NCBI RefSeq assembly: GCF_015773195.1
Contig: NZ_JADWYK010000011.1
Span: 99,076 to 163,075 of the forward strand
Length of the DNA stretch: 64,000 nt
Reading direction: 5' to 3'
From: Hymenobacter guriensis
GTDB taxonomy: Bacteria; Bacteroidota; Bacteroidia; Cytophagales; Hymenobacteraceae
A model generated the notes under the pieces. It was given only the letters and a program-made list of their open reading frames with translations. It searched no databases and had not been told where the DNA came from. Shown in pieces: positions 9,212-17,181 of the stretch (positions within the stretch are counted from its first letter, which is position 1; every line of letters starts with the position of its first letter). Made by a program: the position numbers and the translations under genes.

Positions 9212-9754
9212 TTAAAACGGGCTGTCCAGATCGGCCAGCAGGGGAAGTACTTGGTCTTTGGCGGAAATGGTAGCATTTTCTACGCCCCACTGGATGCCCA
9301 GAGCAGGGTCGTTCCAGAGCAGGCCGCCTTCGGCCTGGGGGGCGTAGTAGTTGGTACACTTGTAGAGAAAAAGCGTGTTGTCTTCCAGGGCCGCGAAGCC
9401 GTGGGCAAAGCCTACGGGCACATACAGCATGTTGTAGCGGGTGGCATCCAGCTCCACGGCCACGTGCTGCCCGTAGGTGGGCGAGTCGCGGCGAATATCC
9501 ACGATAACGTCGAGGGCGCGGCCGGCGGCTACGCGCACCAGCTTGGCCTGGGCGTGGGGCGGCTTCTGAAAGTGCAGGCCCCGCACTACGCCCCGGTCGG
9601 AACGCGACTGGTTGTCCTGCACCCACTCGCCCACGATGCCGGCCTCGCGCATACGCTGCTCACTGAACGATTCGAAGAAGGCCCCGCGGACGTCGCCAAA
9701 CACACGCGGCAGCACTTCTACCACGCCAGGAATATCAAAATACCGAAACTCCAT
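9212..9754 (-). CDS. rfbC: dTDP-4-dehydrorhamnose 3,5-epimerase
   Basis: The 180-residue cupin enzyme converts dTDP-4-keto-6-deoxy-D-glucose to the L-lyxo keto sugar on the way to dTDP-L-rhamnose. Family marks are visible: DVRGAFFESFSE near the N terminus, DNQSRSDRGVVRGLHFQ containing the catalytic histidine, and YVPVGFAHGFAALED. The partner genes rfbA, rfbB and rfbD are not in the window. It lies 42 bp downstream of a glycosyltransferase gene on the same strand, so the two are probably co-transcribed for surface polysaccharide synthesis. Confidence 0.95.
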   Translation of the reverse strand: MEFRYFDIPGVVEVLPRVFGDVRGAFFESFSEQRMREAGIVGEWVQDNQSRSDRGVVRGLHFQKPPHAQAKLVRVAAGRALDVIVDIRRDSPTYGQHVAVELDATRYNMLYVPVGFAHGFAALEDNTLFLYKCTNYYAPQAEGGLLWNDPALGIQWGVENATISAKDQVLPLLADLDSPF

Positions 9755-9796
9755 ACCAGCCAGTAAGAGAAAACTATCAAACAGAAAAGTTAAAAA

Positions 9797-10915
9797 TCAG
9801 GGGCGCCGGCCTACTTCCTGCACCACGCGCAGGTACTTATCGAGCACAATCTGCTCATCAAACTTCTCCACGGCCAACTGGCGGCTGGCGCGGCCCATTT
9901 CGGCTAGCCCGGCATCAGGGATGCGCTGTACCTGCAGCATTTTTTCGGCCAGGTCGGGGCCACTGCGCACCTGGCAGAGCAGGCCGTTTACACCGTTTAC
10001 CACGGTTTCGCGGCAGCCGGGCACGTCCGTCGTTACAATGGGTTTGCCCATGGCGGCGGCTTCCAGCAGGGTTTTGGGCGTGCCTTCGCGGTAGCTGGGC
10101 AACACCACGCAATCGGCCTGGGCAATGTGGGCCGCCACGTTGTCGGAAGTGCCGAGGTACTCCACGTGGCCGGCCTGCAGCCACTGCTCAAATACGGCCC
10201 GCTTCACGCCTACGCCCCCGCTTTCATCAATGCCGCCCAGCAGCTGAACCCGGGTGCCGGGCATGGCTTCGCGCACCAGACGGGCAGCTTCAAAGTACTC
10301 TTCCACGCCTTTTTCGTAGAGCACGCGCGCAATCATCAGGAAGGTGAAAGGCTGGTGACGCTGAAAGGTGGTGGCGGGCTGAAAGGCAGCGGTGTCGATA
10401 CCGGAGCCGGGCAACAAGTCGGTAATGCTTTTCTGCACCAGGCCATGATCCAGAAACAGCTGCCGGTCGTCGTCGTTCTGGAAAAACACGCGGCGCGGAA
10501 ACTTGAATGCAAAGCGGTACAACCCAAGGGCGACCTTGCTCACCAGGTTTTTCACGATGAACACCGTACCCAGGCCCGATACGTTGTTGACGCTGGGAAT
10601 ACCGGCCAGCTTGGCGGCCAGCGTGCCGTAGATGTTGGGCTTGATGGTGTACTGCAGCACCACATCGGGCCGCTCGCGCCGGTAGATCTGGTAGAACCGG
10701 CGCGTGAGCAGGGCGTCTTTGGCCGGGTTGGTGCCCTTGTTTTCCATCAGAATAGGCACGTAGCGGCAGCCCAGCTCGGTTTCCAGCCGCTCAGAGTAGG
10801 CATCGGGCGGGGCTATGGCCAGCACTTCATGGCCGGCGGCCTGCAGGGCTTTCACCAGGCTGCGGCGGAAGTTCCAGATGTTCCAGGAGGTATTGATGAC
10901 AATGGCGACGCGCAT
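9797..10915 (-). CDS. GT4-family glycosyltransferase
   Basis: This 372-residue protein is a GT-B fold retaining glycosyltransferase. The N-terminal domain begins MRVAIVINTSWNIWNFRRSL with a QYTIKPNIYG segment that is frequent in polysaccharide transferases of the PglA/WbnE type; the C-terminal domain contains the EGTPKTLLEAAAMGKPIVTTD sugar-nucleotide motif with the E-x7-E glutamates. It probably adds one sugar to a lipid-linked O-antigen or capsule unit at the inner membrane face. The donor and acceptor cannot be read from the sequence. The next gene downstream makes a dTDP-rhamnose precursor, which hints at a rhamnose-containing glycan. Confidence 0.88.
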   Translation of the reverse strand: MRVAIVINTSWNIWNFRRSLVKALQAAGHEVLAIAPPDAYSERLETELGCRYVPILMENKGTNPAKDALLTRRFYQIYRRERPDVVLQYTIKPNIYGTLAAKLAGIPSVNNVSGLGTVFIVKNLVSKVALGLYRFAFKFPRRVFFQNDDDRQLFLDHGLVQKSITDLLPGSGIDTAAFQPATTFQRHQPFTFLMIARVLYEKGVEEYFEAARLVREAMPGTRVQLLGGIDESGGVGVKRAVFEQWLQAGHVEYLGTSDNVAAHIAQADCVVLPSYREGTPKTLLEAAAMGKPIVTTDVPGCRETVVNGVNGLLCQVRSGPDLAEKMLQVQRIPDAGLAEMGRASRQLAVEKFDEQIVLDKYLRVVQEVGRRP

Positions 10916-10937
10916 GCAGCAGAGAGAGTTCGGAGCG

Positions 10938-10945
10938 CAAAGGTA
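10938..10945 (-). promoter_or_regulatory. TACCTTTG -7 box upstream of the glycosyltransferase gene
   Basis: On the minus strand TACCTTTG matches the Bacteroidota housekeeping -7 element TAnnTTTG exactly and sits 22 bp before the ATG at 10915. No clear TTTG -33 element is seen at the usual spacing. Confidence 0.5.
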
Positions 10946-11022
10946 GGCGTTGCGGGCGGCTCGGCCGGCCTTGCGGCGTAGTTTCGGTTATTTTGCGCCG
11001 CGTTACGTTGTTTGCTGCCAAT

Positions 11023-11376
11023 ATGATGTCTTCTCTGCGTACTCCCCGCTCTTTTCTGCTCACTGGCTTGCTCGGCGCGGCTTTGCTGGCTGGCTGCCAG
11101 GGTCAGGAGCCCGGCCGGCAGCCCAATGCCACGGTGGCCGCCGGCCAGGTGCTGGCCCCCGGCCAGGCCCTGTATGAGCAGAACTGCACGCCCTGCCATG
11201 GCTCCGACGACAAACGCGGCCTCAACGGCGCCCACGACCTCACCAAGAGCAACCTCAACCAGGCCGGCCGGGTGTACATGGTCACGAACGGCCTGGGCAA
11301 CATGCCCGGCTTCAAAAACCAGCTCAGCCCCGAGCAGATAGAGCAGGTAACTGCCTATTCACTGTCGCTGAAGTAA
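11023..11376 (+). CDS. Lipoprotein class I cytochrome c
   Basis: The 117-residue protein starts at one of two adjacent ATGs (11023 or 11026). A short hydrophobic signal ends in the lipobox LLAGC, so it should be lipid-anchored in the periplasm. A single CTPCHG motif binds heme c, followed by a region with NMPGF that can supply the distal methionine, and the C-terminal helix SPEQIEQVTAYSLSL is typical of small c-type cytochromes. It probably shuttles electrons to a terminal oxidase or peroxidase. It is divergent from the glycosyltransferase gene and no redox partner is adjacent, so the partner is unknown. Confidence 0.88.
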   Translation: MMSSLRTPRSFLLTGLLGAALLAGCQGQEPGRQPNATVAAGQVLAPGQALYEQNCTPCHGSDDKRGLNGAHDLTKSNLNQAGRVYMVTNGLGNMPGFKNQLSPEQIEQVTAYSLSLK

Positions 11377-11517
11377 GCCGTGATGAGGTGACGCGTACTT
11401 AATATCAGTTGATGGAGACAGAGCGGCCGTTGCCTATGCCCTCATTATCTCTTTGCTGTTTTCCCCGTAAGAAGTTTGCTGCCTGACAGGCTTCTTTTCT
11501 TTTCCCGCTTCTGCATT

Positions 11518-12852
11518 ATGGCCAACAAACCCGCCTCCAAACGTCGCCAAAACAGTACCCGCCATCCCGGCGCCGTGGATACGGCCAAGGGCCGCGCCGG
11601 CCGCATTCTGGCCCAGGGCAACAAAGACGCTACTTACGAAACCGCCCGGCAGCAGGAAACGGCCGTGCTGGTGGCCGTGCCCGACAAGCGCCAGGCCGAT
11701 GCCCTCACCCAGGAATACCTCGATGAGCTGGCCTTCCTCACCGAAACCGCCGGCGCGGTGGTGACGCGTCGCTTTGTGCAGCGCCTCGAAAAGCCCGATA
11801 TCCGCACGTTTGTGGGGGAGGGCAAGCTCGAGGAAATCAAGGCCTACGTGCAACACAGCGGTACCAGCATGGTCATTTTTGATGATGACCTCTCGCCCTC
11901 GCAGCTGCGCAACCTGGAAGCCGAGCTGCAGGTGAAAATCGTGGACCGCTCCCTGCTCATCATTGACATTTTCGCCAGCCGGGCCAAATCGGCTACGGCC
12001 CGCACCCAGGTGGAGCTGGCCCAGTACCAGTACCTGCTGCCCCGCCTCACCGGCCTCTGGACTCACCTGGACAAGCAGCGTGGGGGCGGCGTAAGCCAGC
12101 GCGGACCGGGGGAAACCGAAATTGAAACCGACCGCCGCGTGGTGCGGGAACGAATTGACTTCCTGAAAGAGCGCCTCAAAGAGCTCGACAAGCAAAGCCA
12201 CACCCAGCGCAAGTCGCGCACGGGCATTGTGCGGGTAGCACTGGTGGGCTATACCAACGTGGGCAAAAGCACCATTATGAACCTGCTGAGCCGAGCCGAC
12301 GTGTTTGCCGAAAACAAGCTCTTCGCCACCGTGGATTCTACCGTGCGCAAAGTGGTGCTCGAGGCCACGCCCTTCCTGCTGTCCGATACCGTCGGATTTA
12401 TCCGCAAGCTGCCCACCCGCCTGATCGAAAGCTTTAAAAGCACGCTGGATGAAATCCGGGAGGCCGATCTGCTGGTGCACGTAGTGGATATTGCCCACCC
12501 CGCCTTCGAAGACCACATTGCCGTGGTGAACGATACGCTCAAGGATATCGGGGCAGCCGACAAGCCCATGCTGCTCGTTTTCAACAAGATTGACCAGTAC
12601 GATGCCGCCGCGGCCGACACGCCCCACGACTTCGAAGGCATGAATCCCGACGAAGACCACGTGCCCCGGCCCACGCTGGAGCAGCTCCAGGCCACCTACA
12701 TGGCTAAGCTCCACGACCCGGTAATTTTCATTTCGGCCACGGAGCGCACCAACATCGACGAGCTGCGGGCCCTGCTGGTGCGGCATGTATCGGCTTTGCA
12801 CGCGCAGCGCTTTCCCGGCCAGAGTGCCGAAGGCTGGAACGAAACGCAATAG
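11518..12852 (+). CDS. hflX: Ribosome-rescue GTPase HflX
   Basis: The 444-residue protein has the HflX N-terminal domain (RQQETAVLVAV...DELAFLTETAGA, FVGEGKLEEIK, FDDDLSPSQLRNLE), the RGPGETEIETDRR linker diagnostic for the family, and a G domain with the P-loop GYTNVGKST, DTVGF and FNKID. HflX binds the 50S subunit and splits stalled or heat-damaged ribosomes. The ATG at 11518 is chosen; the upstream in-frame extension has no family similarity. The 444-residue length is normal. It is followed by a strong hairpin terminator and is likely a single-gene unit. Confidence 0.95.
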   Translation: MANKPASKRRQNSTRHPGAVDTAKGRAGRILAQGNKDATYETARQQETAVLVAVPDKRQADALTQEYLDELAFLTETAGAVVTRRFVQRLEKPDIRTFVGEGKLEEIKAYVQHSGTSMVIFDDDLSPSQLRNLEAELQVKIVDRSLLIIDIFASRAKSATARTQVELAQYQYLLPRLTGLWTHLDKQRGGGVSQRGPGETEIETDRRVVRERIDFLKERLKELDKQSHTQRKSRTGIVRVALVGYTNVGKSTIMNLLSRADVFAENKLFATVDSTVRKVVLEATPFLLSDTVGFIRKLPTRLIESFKSTLDEIREADLLVHVVDIAHPAFEDHIAVVNDTLKDIGAADKPMLLVFNKIDQYDAAAADTPHDFEGMNPDEDHVPRPTLEQLQATYMAKLHDPVIFISATERTNIDELRALLVRHVSALHAQRFPGQSAEGWNETQ

Positions 12853-12989
12853 TTGACCTACCGTTGCGGGCTGAGCCGCGCTTTTTCCCGCTACGCGGTA
12901 GTGGAATCACCAATTAATTGCGTTCTTAGCGCCCCCGTTGTTGCAGCACGGGAATGCACCCTCCCTATTCCACAGCTCACTCACCCAGA

Positions 12990-13017
12990 AAAGGCCCGCT
13001 CCGCAGCGGGCCTTTTT
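12990..13017 (+). terminator. Rho-independent terminator after hflX
   Basis: GGCCCGCT at 12993-13000 pairs perfectly with AGCGGGCC at 13005-13012 across a CCGC loop and is followed by TTTTT. The A-run just before the stem would also allow weak termination in the other direction. It lies 140 bp after the hflX stop. Confidence 0.85.
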
Positions 13018-13101
13018 ATTTACCGGTTAATCTTGAGTTGATACAGAACCATTTGCCAAGGTCGGCAGTAAAGAAGCGCGCTACGCTTTCCTGCCCTGCT
13101 T

Positions 13102-13599
13102 ATGAAGACCCTGTACCTGATGCGCCATGCCAAATCCAGCTGGAGCTTCGAAGACCTTTCCGACCACGACCGGCCTCTCAACGACCGGGGCCGCGACGAT
13201 GTTCCCGCTATGGGCCGCGCCCTGGCCGAGCGCCAGATTCAGCTGGATTTGCTGGTGAGCAGCACGGCCGTGCGTGCCCTCAGCACGGCGGCGCTGGTAG
13301 CCAAGGAGCTACAATACCCGCACGAGCAGATCAAAGTAGAGGAGCGTATTTACCGCGCCGACCCGCTGGAGTTGCTGGCCGTGGTGCGCGAGCTGCCCGA
13401 CGAGGCTGACGCGGTGCTGCTCATCGGCCACAACAATACCATCACCGACTTTGCCAACCTGCTTTCGCCCAGCGCCATTCCCGAGATGCCCACAGCCGCG
13501 GTGGTGTGCCTGAAGTTCGACATCGGGCGCTGGCAGAACCTGGACCGCACCAACGCCGAATACTACTTTTTCGACGCGCCCAAGCACCACCGGGGCTAA
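13102..13599 (+). CDS. sixA: SixA-type histidine phosphatase
   Basis: This 165-residue phosphoglycerate-mutase-fold enzyme has the RHG motif at the N terminus (YLMRHAKSSW) and the second catalytic histidine in VLLIGHNNTITDF. SixA removes phosphate from phosphohistidine on proteins such as the phosphotransferase or HPt domains. It ends 27 bp before ppk1 on the same strand, an arrangement that recurs in this phylum and suggests co-transcription. The true phosphoprotein target is unknown. Confidence 0.88.
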   Translation: MKTLYLMRHAKSSWSFEDLSDHDRPLNDRGRDDVPAMGRALAERQIQLDLLVSSTAVRALSTAALVAKELQYPHEQIKVEERIYRADPLELLAVVRELPDEADAVLLIGHNNTITDFANLLSPSAIPEMPTAAVVCLKFDIGRWQNLDRTNAEYYFFDAPKHHRG

Positions 13600-13626
13600 C
13601 CGGCCATCCTCCCTTTCCCCTGCCTC

Positions 13627-15711
13627 ATGAGCCATCAGCCTACCTCCACCTTGCCCCGGTTCCAGGACCGGGAGCTAAGCTGGCTTTCCTTCAACTACCG
13701 CGTGCTGCAGGAGGCCCAGAACCCCCAGGTACCTCTGCTGGAGCGGCTGAAGTTTTTGGCCATCTTTTCTTCCAACCTCGACGAGTACTTCAAGGTGCGG
13801 GTAGCCACCATCCGCCGCCTGCTCAAGCTCAAGAAGAAAACCCTGGCCAAGCTGGGCGAAGACCCGGCCCAGCACTTGGATGACGTACTGCGCGAAGTAG
13901 GCCGCCAGCAGCAGGAATTCGGCAACACGTTTCGCAACCAGCTTCTGCCGGAGCTGCACGCCCAGCACATCCACCTCATCAACGAGCACGACCTCACCGA
14001 CGAGCAGCGCCCGTGGGTGCAGCAGTATTTCCGGGACCGGGTGCAGGATCTGCTGTCGCCTGTTATCCTTGACGATACCCTGCACCACCTGTTTCTGAAG
14101 GACCAGACGGTGTACCTCACCTTCTTGCTGACGCAGCCCCTGCAGAAAAAGAAGGGTGAGGAGGACGAGCGGGTGCTGGTGATGGAGCTGCCCACCAAAC
14201 GCCACGGCGGCCGCTTTGTGCGCCTGCCCGACCAGGGCGAGGAGCGCTACGTAATGTTTCTGGACGATGTGATTCGGTGCTGCGCAGCGGAGCTGTTTCC
14301 CCGGTTCGGGCGGGTGCAGGTGCACGCCATCAAGATTTCCCGGGATGCCGAGCTGGATATTCAGGAAGAGGTTTCGGGCAACCTGCTGGCCAAAATCAAG
14401 AGCAGCCTGCAGAAGCGCGAAACCGGCTACCCCGCCCGCCTGCTCTACGACCCGGCCATGCCCCGCGAGGTGCTGCGCGCCGTGCAGCAGAAAACCAACA
14501 TCGACAAAAGTGAATTGGTGGAAGGCAGCCGCTACCACAATTTCCGGGACTTTTTCGGCTTTCCCGACCTGGGTTTGCCGCAGCTGAAGTATCCGAACCA
14601 GCCCCCCCTCAGGCATCCCACGCTGCCGCGCACCGGCTCCTTCCTGGATGCCATTGCCAAGCAGGACCACCTGTTGCACTTTCCCTATCAAAGCTACGAT
14701 CTGGTGCTGCGCCTGCTGCGCGAAGCCGCCCAGGACGCGGCGGTATCCGCCATCAGCATCACGCTGTACCGGGTGGCCGACAAAAGCGAGGTAGCCAAGG
14801 CCCTGCTGAAAGCCGTGAAAAATGGCAAGCAGGTGACGGTAGTGGTAGAATTGAAGGCCCGCTTCGACGAGGAATCCAACATCAAGTGGGCCGAGAAGCT
14901 GCAGCGCGCCGGCGCCAACGTCATTTACGGGGTGCCCGAGCTGAAAGTACACAGCAAGCTGGTGCTCATTACCCGCGTCGAAAACGACCGTTCGCGCCAG
15001 TACGCCATGCTCAGTACCGGCAACTTCAACGAGGTAACCAGTGAAATCTACGCCGACCACGCCCTGCTCACCGCCGACGAGCGGCTGACCCACGAGGTAG
15101 GCCGCGTGTTCCGGTTTTTCGTGGACCGGGTGCCGCAAACCGGGTTCGAGCACCTGCTCGTGGCCCCATTTGAGCTGCGCGAAAAGCTCATTGCCCTCAT
15201 CGACGAGGAAATCCGCCAGGCTCAGGCCGGAAACGACGCCTACATCATTCTCAAGCTGAACGCCCTGCAGGATGAGAGCATGATTCAGCGCCTGTATGAT
15301 GCCAGCCAGGCTGGGGTGCGGGTGGAGCTGCTGATTCGGGGTATTTCGTGCGCGGTGCCCCAGGTGCCGGGCCAGAGCGAGAACCTGCACCAGCGGGGCC
15401 TTGTGGACCGCTACCTGGAGCACGCGCGGGTGTACGTATTTGGCAACGGCGGCGAGGAGAAAGTGTACGTGGCCTCCGCCGACTGGATGGTGCGCAACCT
15501 TGACCGGCGCGTGGAAGTGGCCTTCCCTCTCTACGACCCCGCGGTGCGCCAGGAAGTGCGCGACCTGCTGGACCTCCAGCGCCAGGACAACGTGAAGTCC
15601 CGCGACTTCCACAACCACTTCATCGGCCACGACGATACCCAGGCGCCCCGCATCCAGGCGCAAACGGCCACCTACGCCTACCTGAAAAAGCGCAGCACCC
15701 GCCGGCGCTAG
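13627..15711 (+). CDS. ppk1: Polyphosphate kinase 1
   Basis: The 694-residue protein reads as a full-length PPK1. The N-terminal domain begins RELSWLSFNYRVLQEA and contains IFSSNLDEYFKVRV; the central catalytic region has YRVADKSEVAKAL and ELKVHSKLVLI with the phosphohistidine, followed by LSTGNFNEVTSEIY; the C-terminal domain contains EKVYVASADWMVRNLDRRVEV. The enzyme polymerises the gamma phosphate of ATP into inorganic polyphosphate at the membrane. It follows sixA with a 27-bp gap. Length and motifs are normal. Confidence 0.96.
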   Translation: MSHQPTSTLPRFQDRELSWLSFNYRVLQEAQNPQVPLLERLKFLAIFSSNLDEYFKVRVATIRRLLKLKKKTLAKLGEDPAQHLDDVLREVGRQQQEFGNTFRNQLLPELHAQHIHLINEHDLTDEQRPWVQQYFRDRVQDLLSPVILDDTLHHLFLKDQTVYLTFLLTQPLQKKKGEEDERVLVMELPTKRHGGRFVRLPDQGEERYVMFLDDVIRCCAAELFPRFGRVQVHAIKISRDAELDIQEEVSGNLLAKIKSSLQKRETGYPARLLYDPAMPREVLRAVQQKTNIDKSELVEGSRYHNFRDFFGFPDLGLPQLKYPNQPPLRHPTLPRTGSFLDAIAKQDHLLHFPYQSYDLVLRLLREAAQDAAVSAISITLYRVADKSEVAKALLKAVKNGKQVTVVVELKARFDEESNIKWAEKLQRAGANVIYGVPELKVHSKLVLITRVENDRSRQYAMLSTGNFNEVTSEIYADHALLTADERLTHEVGRVFRFFVDRVPQTGFEHLLVAPFELREKLIALIDEEIRQAQAGNDAYIILKLNALQDESMIQRLYDASQAGVRVELLIRGISCAVPQVPGQSENLHQRGLVDRYLEHARVYVFGNGGEEKVYVASADWMVRNLDRRVEVAFPLYDPAVRQEVRDLLDLQRQDNVKSRDFHNHFIGHDDTQAPRIQAQTATYAYLKKRSTRRR

Positions 15712-15767
15712 GCGCCAGGGCACAGCGTCGGACCACCGTGCTTTCTCTTGTCCCGGCACCTGCCGGG

Positions 15768-15935
15768 GAGCACCCGGAAGTCACTACCGGGGCTTCGGAA
15801 GCTCTTGGCGAGGCTTCGGAAGTCGTTAGCGAATGTCCGAAAGTCGTTGGTGAATGTTCGGAAACTCCTGCCGAGGCTGCGGAAGTCATTAGTGGGAATC
15901 CGGAAGTCGTTTTAGGGGTTGTGGAAGTTACTGGC
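15768..15935 (+). repeat. Eight-copy 21-bp tandem repeat array
   Basis: Eight head-to-tail units of exactly 21 bp fill the space after ppk1. Each unit has the core CGGAAGTCGTT with variations, beginning with GAG or GGG. Because 21 is a multiple of three the array stays open as heptads on the plus strand (for example GEASEVV, SECPKVV, AEAAEVI) in a 69-codon frame from 15738 and also on the minus strand. No spacer of constant length separates the units, so this is not CRISPR. The array ends 20 bp before a long terminator hairpin. Confidence 0.9.
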
Positions 15936-15955
15936 GGAAGGCCATAAGCTGGTCA

Positions 15956-16008
15956 CAGGCATCTAAAAAGGCCCGAAGAATAGTTCTTCGGGCCTTTTTA
16001 GATGCCTG
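15956..16008. terminator. Bidirectional terminator with 25-bp perfect arms
   Basis: Positions 15956-15980 and 15984-16008 are perfect reverse complements separated by three bases. The stem contains GGCCCGAAGAA/TTCTTCGGGCC and A5/T5 tracts, so a T-run follows the GC core on both strands. It separates ppk1 (plus) from the convergent DUF6268-like gene (minus). Confidence 0.9.
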
Positions 16009-16026
16009 GCTTTCCTGACGAGCAGC

Positions 16027-17133
16027 TTACTTATTAAGCGTCTTGTTCAAAAATTTGCGCGGGGGCACAATGAACAGCTCTAGGCTGGCGTAGGGGGCGT
16101 TGGCCAGCTTGGAGTCGATGATTTTGCGCCGGTCGTTGTTGCTGCGGTCGAAGGCATCGAAGGCGTAGTTGTAGCGGTAGCCGCCTTCCACGCCAAACCA
16201 GAGGAAGTCGTAGATTTCCCGCTCCCAGCGCAGGCGGCCGCGCACCTCGGTTTCGCGCAGCTCCAGGGTGCGCAGCTGCCGGCCCTCGTCGTTGGTGATT
16301 GGCTCACGCAGCTTGATGTTGTAGCTGAGGCCATCCACGGAGTAGCCGGCAAAAAGCAGGGACCGGTCGGAAAGGTTGCGGCGCACCGTTACGCGGGCCG
16401 GAAACAGGGCCTCCACGCCCCACTTGTCATTGAAGGTGCGGTTGTAGAGCAGAGCCGGGTAGATGCTCTGCCGCCCGAAGGTGTAGCCCAGCTGCAAACC
16501 CAAACCCCAGGAAAACTGCGGGCTGCGCTTCCAGCCGTACACAAACTCCGACGACACCTTCAGGTAGTCCTTGATGCTCAGTTCCGAGGATGTGTAGTCG
16601 CCGTTCAGCTCACCTTTCACCCGAAACAAATACCAGTTAGTGGTATTCACGGGGCGGATAACGGCCAGCTGAGCGCCCAGTACTTTCAGGCCCTTGTCTT
16701 CGATATTCTGGTAGAGCTGGTAGTTGGCCGAGGGCGCAAACTGGAACTCCTCCCGCTCGTAGTTGATGCCCATCACCACCTTCAGGTGGGGGCGGTTGAG
16801 AAACGGAATGTAGCCTTTGATGATGAGGCGGGCATTTTTCGTGGCCTCGCCCTTGTAGTCCGTCAGGGTGCCCACTTTGCTGTCGGAGGCTACGTTGAAG
16901 CGCGGCATCCGCTCGTAGTGGAACACGAGGCCCTTGCTCGGGCCCATGCCTACCACCGAGGGCGTGGCAAATTCCTGGTCGCGGCCCACCTGGTCGGCCG
17001 CCACGGTATCGGAGGCCGGCGGAGCCGGAGGCGGGTACACCTGCGCCACCGCCAGCGGCCCGGCCGTCAGCAGACCAGCGGTCAGGAAGGCAGAAAAGCG
17101 TCGGCGACTTCGCGGGGCAACTAAAAACATCAT
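16027..17133 (-). CDS. Outer-membrane beta-barrel protein, DUF6268-like
   Basis: This 368-residue protein starts at tandem ATGs (17133 or 17130), followed by a basic stretch and a hydrophobic signal ending PLAVAQ. The mature part begins with a proline-rich linker and then shows alternating strand patterns rich in aromatic residues, such as FVYGWKRSPQFSWGLGLQLGYTFG and LWFGVEGGYRYNYAF. This matches the DUF6268 outer-membrane family of Bacteroidota, of unknown function. It lies 48 bp downstream of a large phosphoesterase-barrel gene on the same strand and may be co-transcribed with it. Confidence 0.7.
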   Translation of the reverse strand: MMFLVAPRSRRRFSAFLTAGLLTAGPLAVAQVYPPPAPPASDTVAADQVGRDQEFATPSVVGMGPSKGLVFHYERMPRFNVASDSKVGTLTDYKGEATKNARLIIKGYIPFLNRPHLKVVMGINYEREEFQFAPSANYQLYQNIEDKGLKVLGAQLAVIRPVNTTNWYLFRVKGELNGDYTSSELSIKDYLKVSSEFVYGWKRSPQFSWGLGLQLGYTFGRQSIYPALLYNRTFNDKWGVEALFPARVTVRRNLSDRSLLFAGYSVDGLSYNIKLREPITNDEGRQLRTLELRETEVRGRLRWEREIYDFLWFGVEGGYRYNYAFDAFDRSNNDRRKIIDSKLANAPYASLELFIVPPRKFLNKTLNK

Positions 17134-17181
17134 GGCAGGCAAGCAAAAGAGCGGGGCTAGCCACCTGGCCGGCCCCAGGCA

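Noticed and set aside
11434..12849. 471-codon open frame antisense to hflX
   Set aside because: It mirrors hflX codon for codon and lacks any motif; hflX is unambiguous.
13675..15759. 694-codon open frame antisense to ppk1
   Set aside because: Shadow of ppk1 caused by high GC at third positions.
15768..15935. CRISPR array
   Set aside because: Units are 21 bp with no spacers and no cas genes are nearby; it is a simple tandem repeat.
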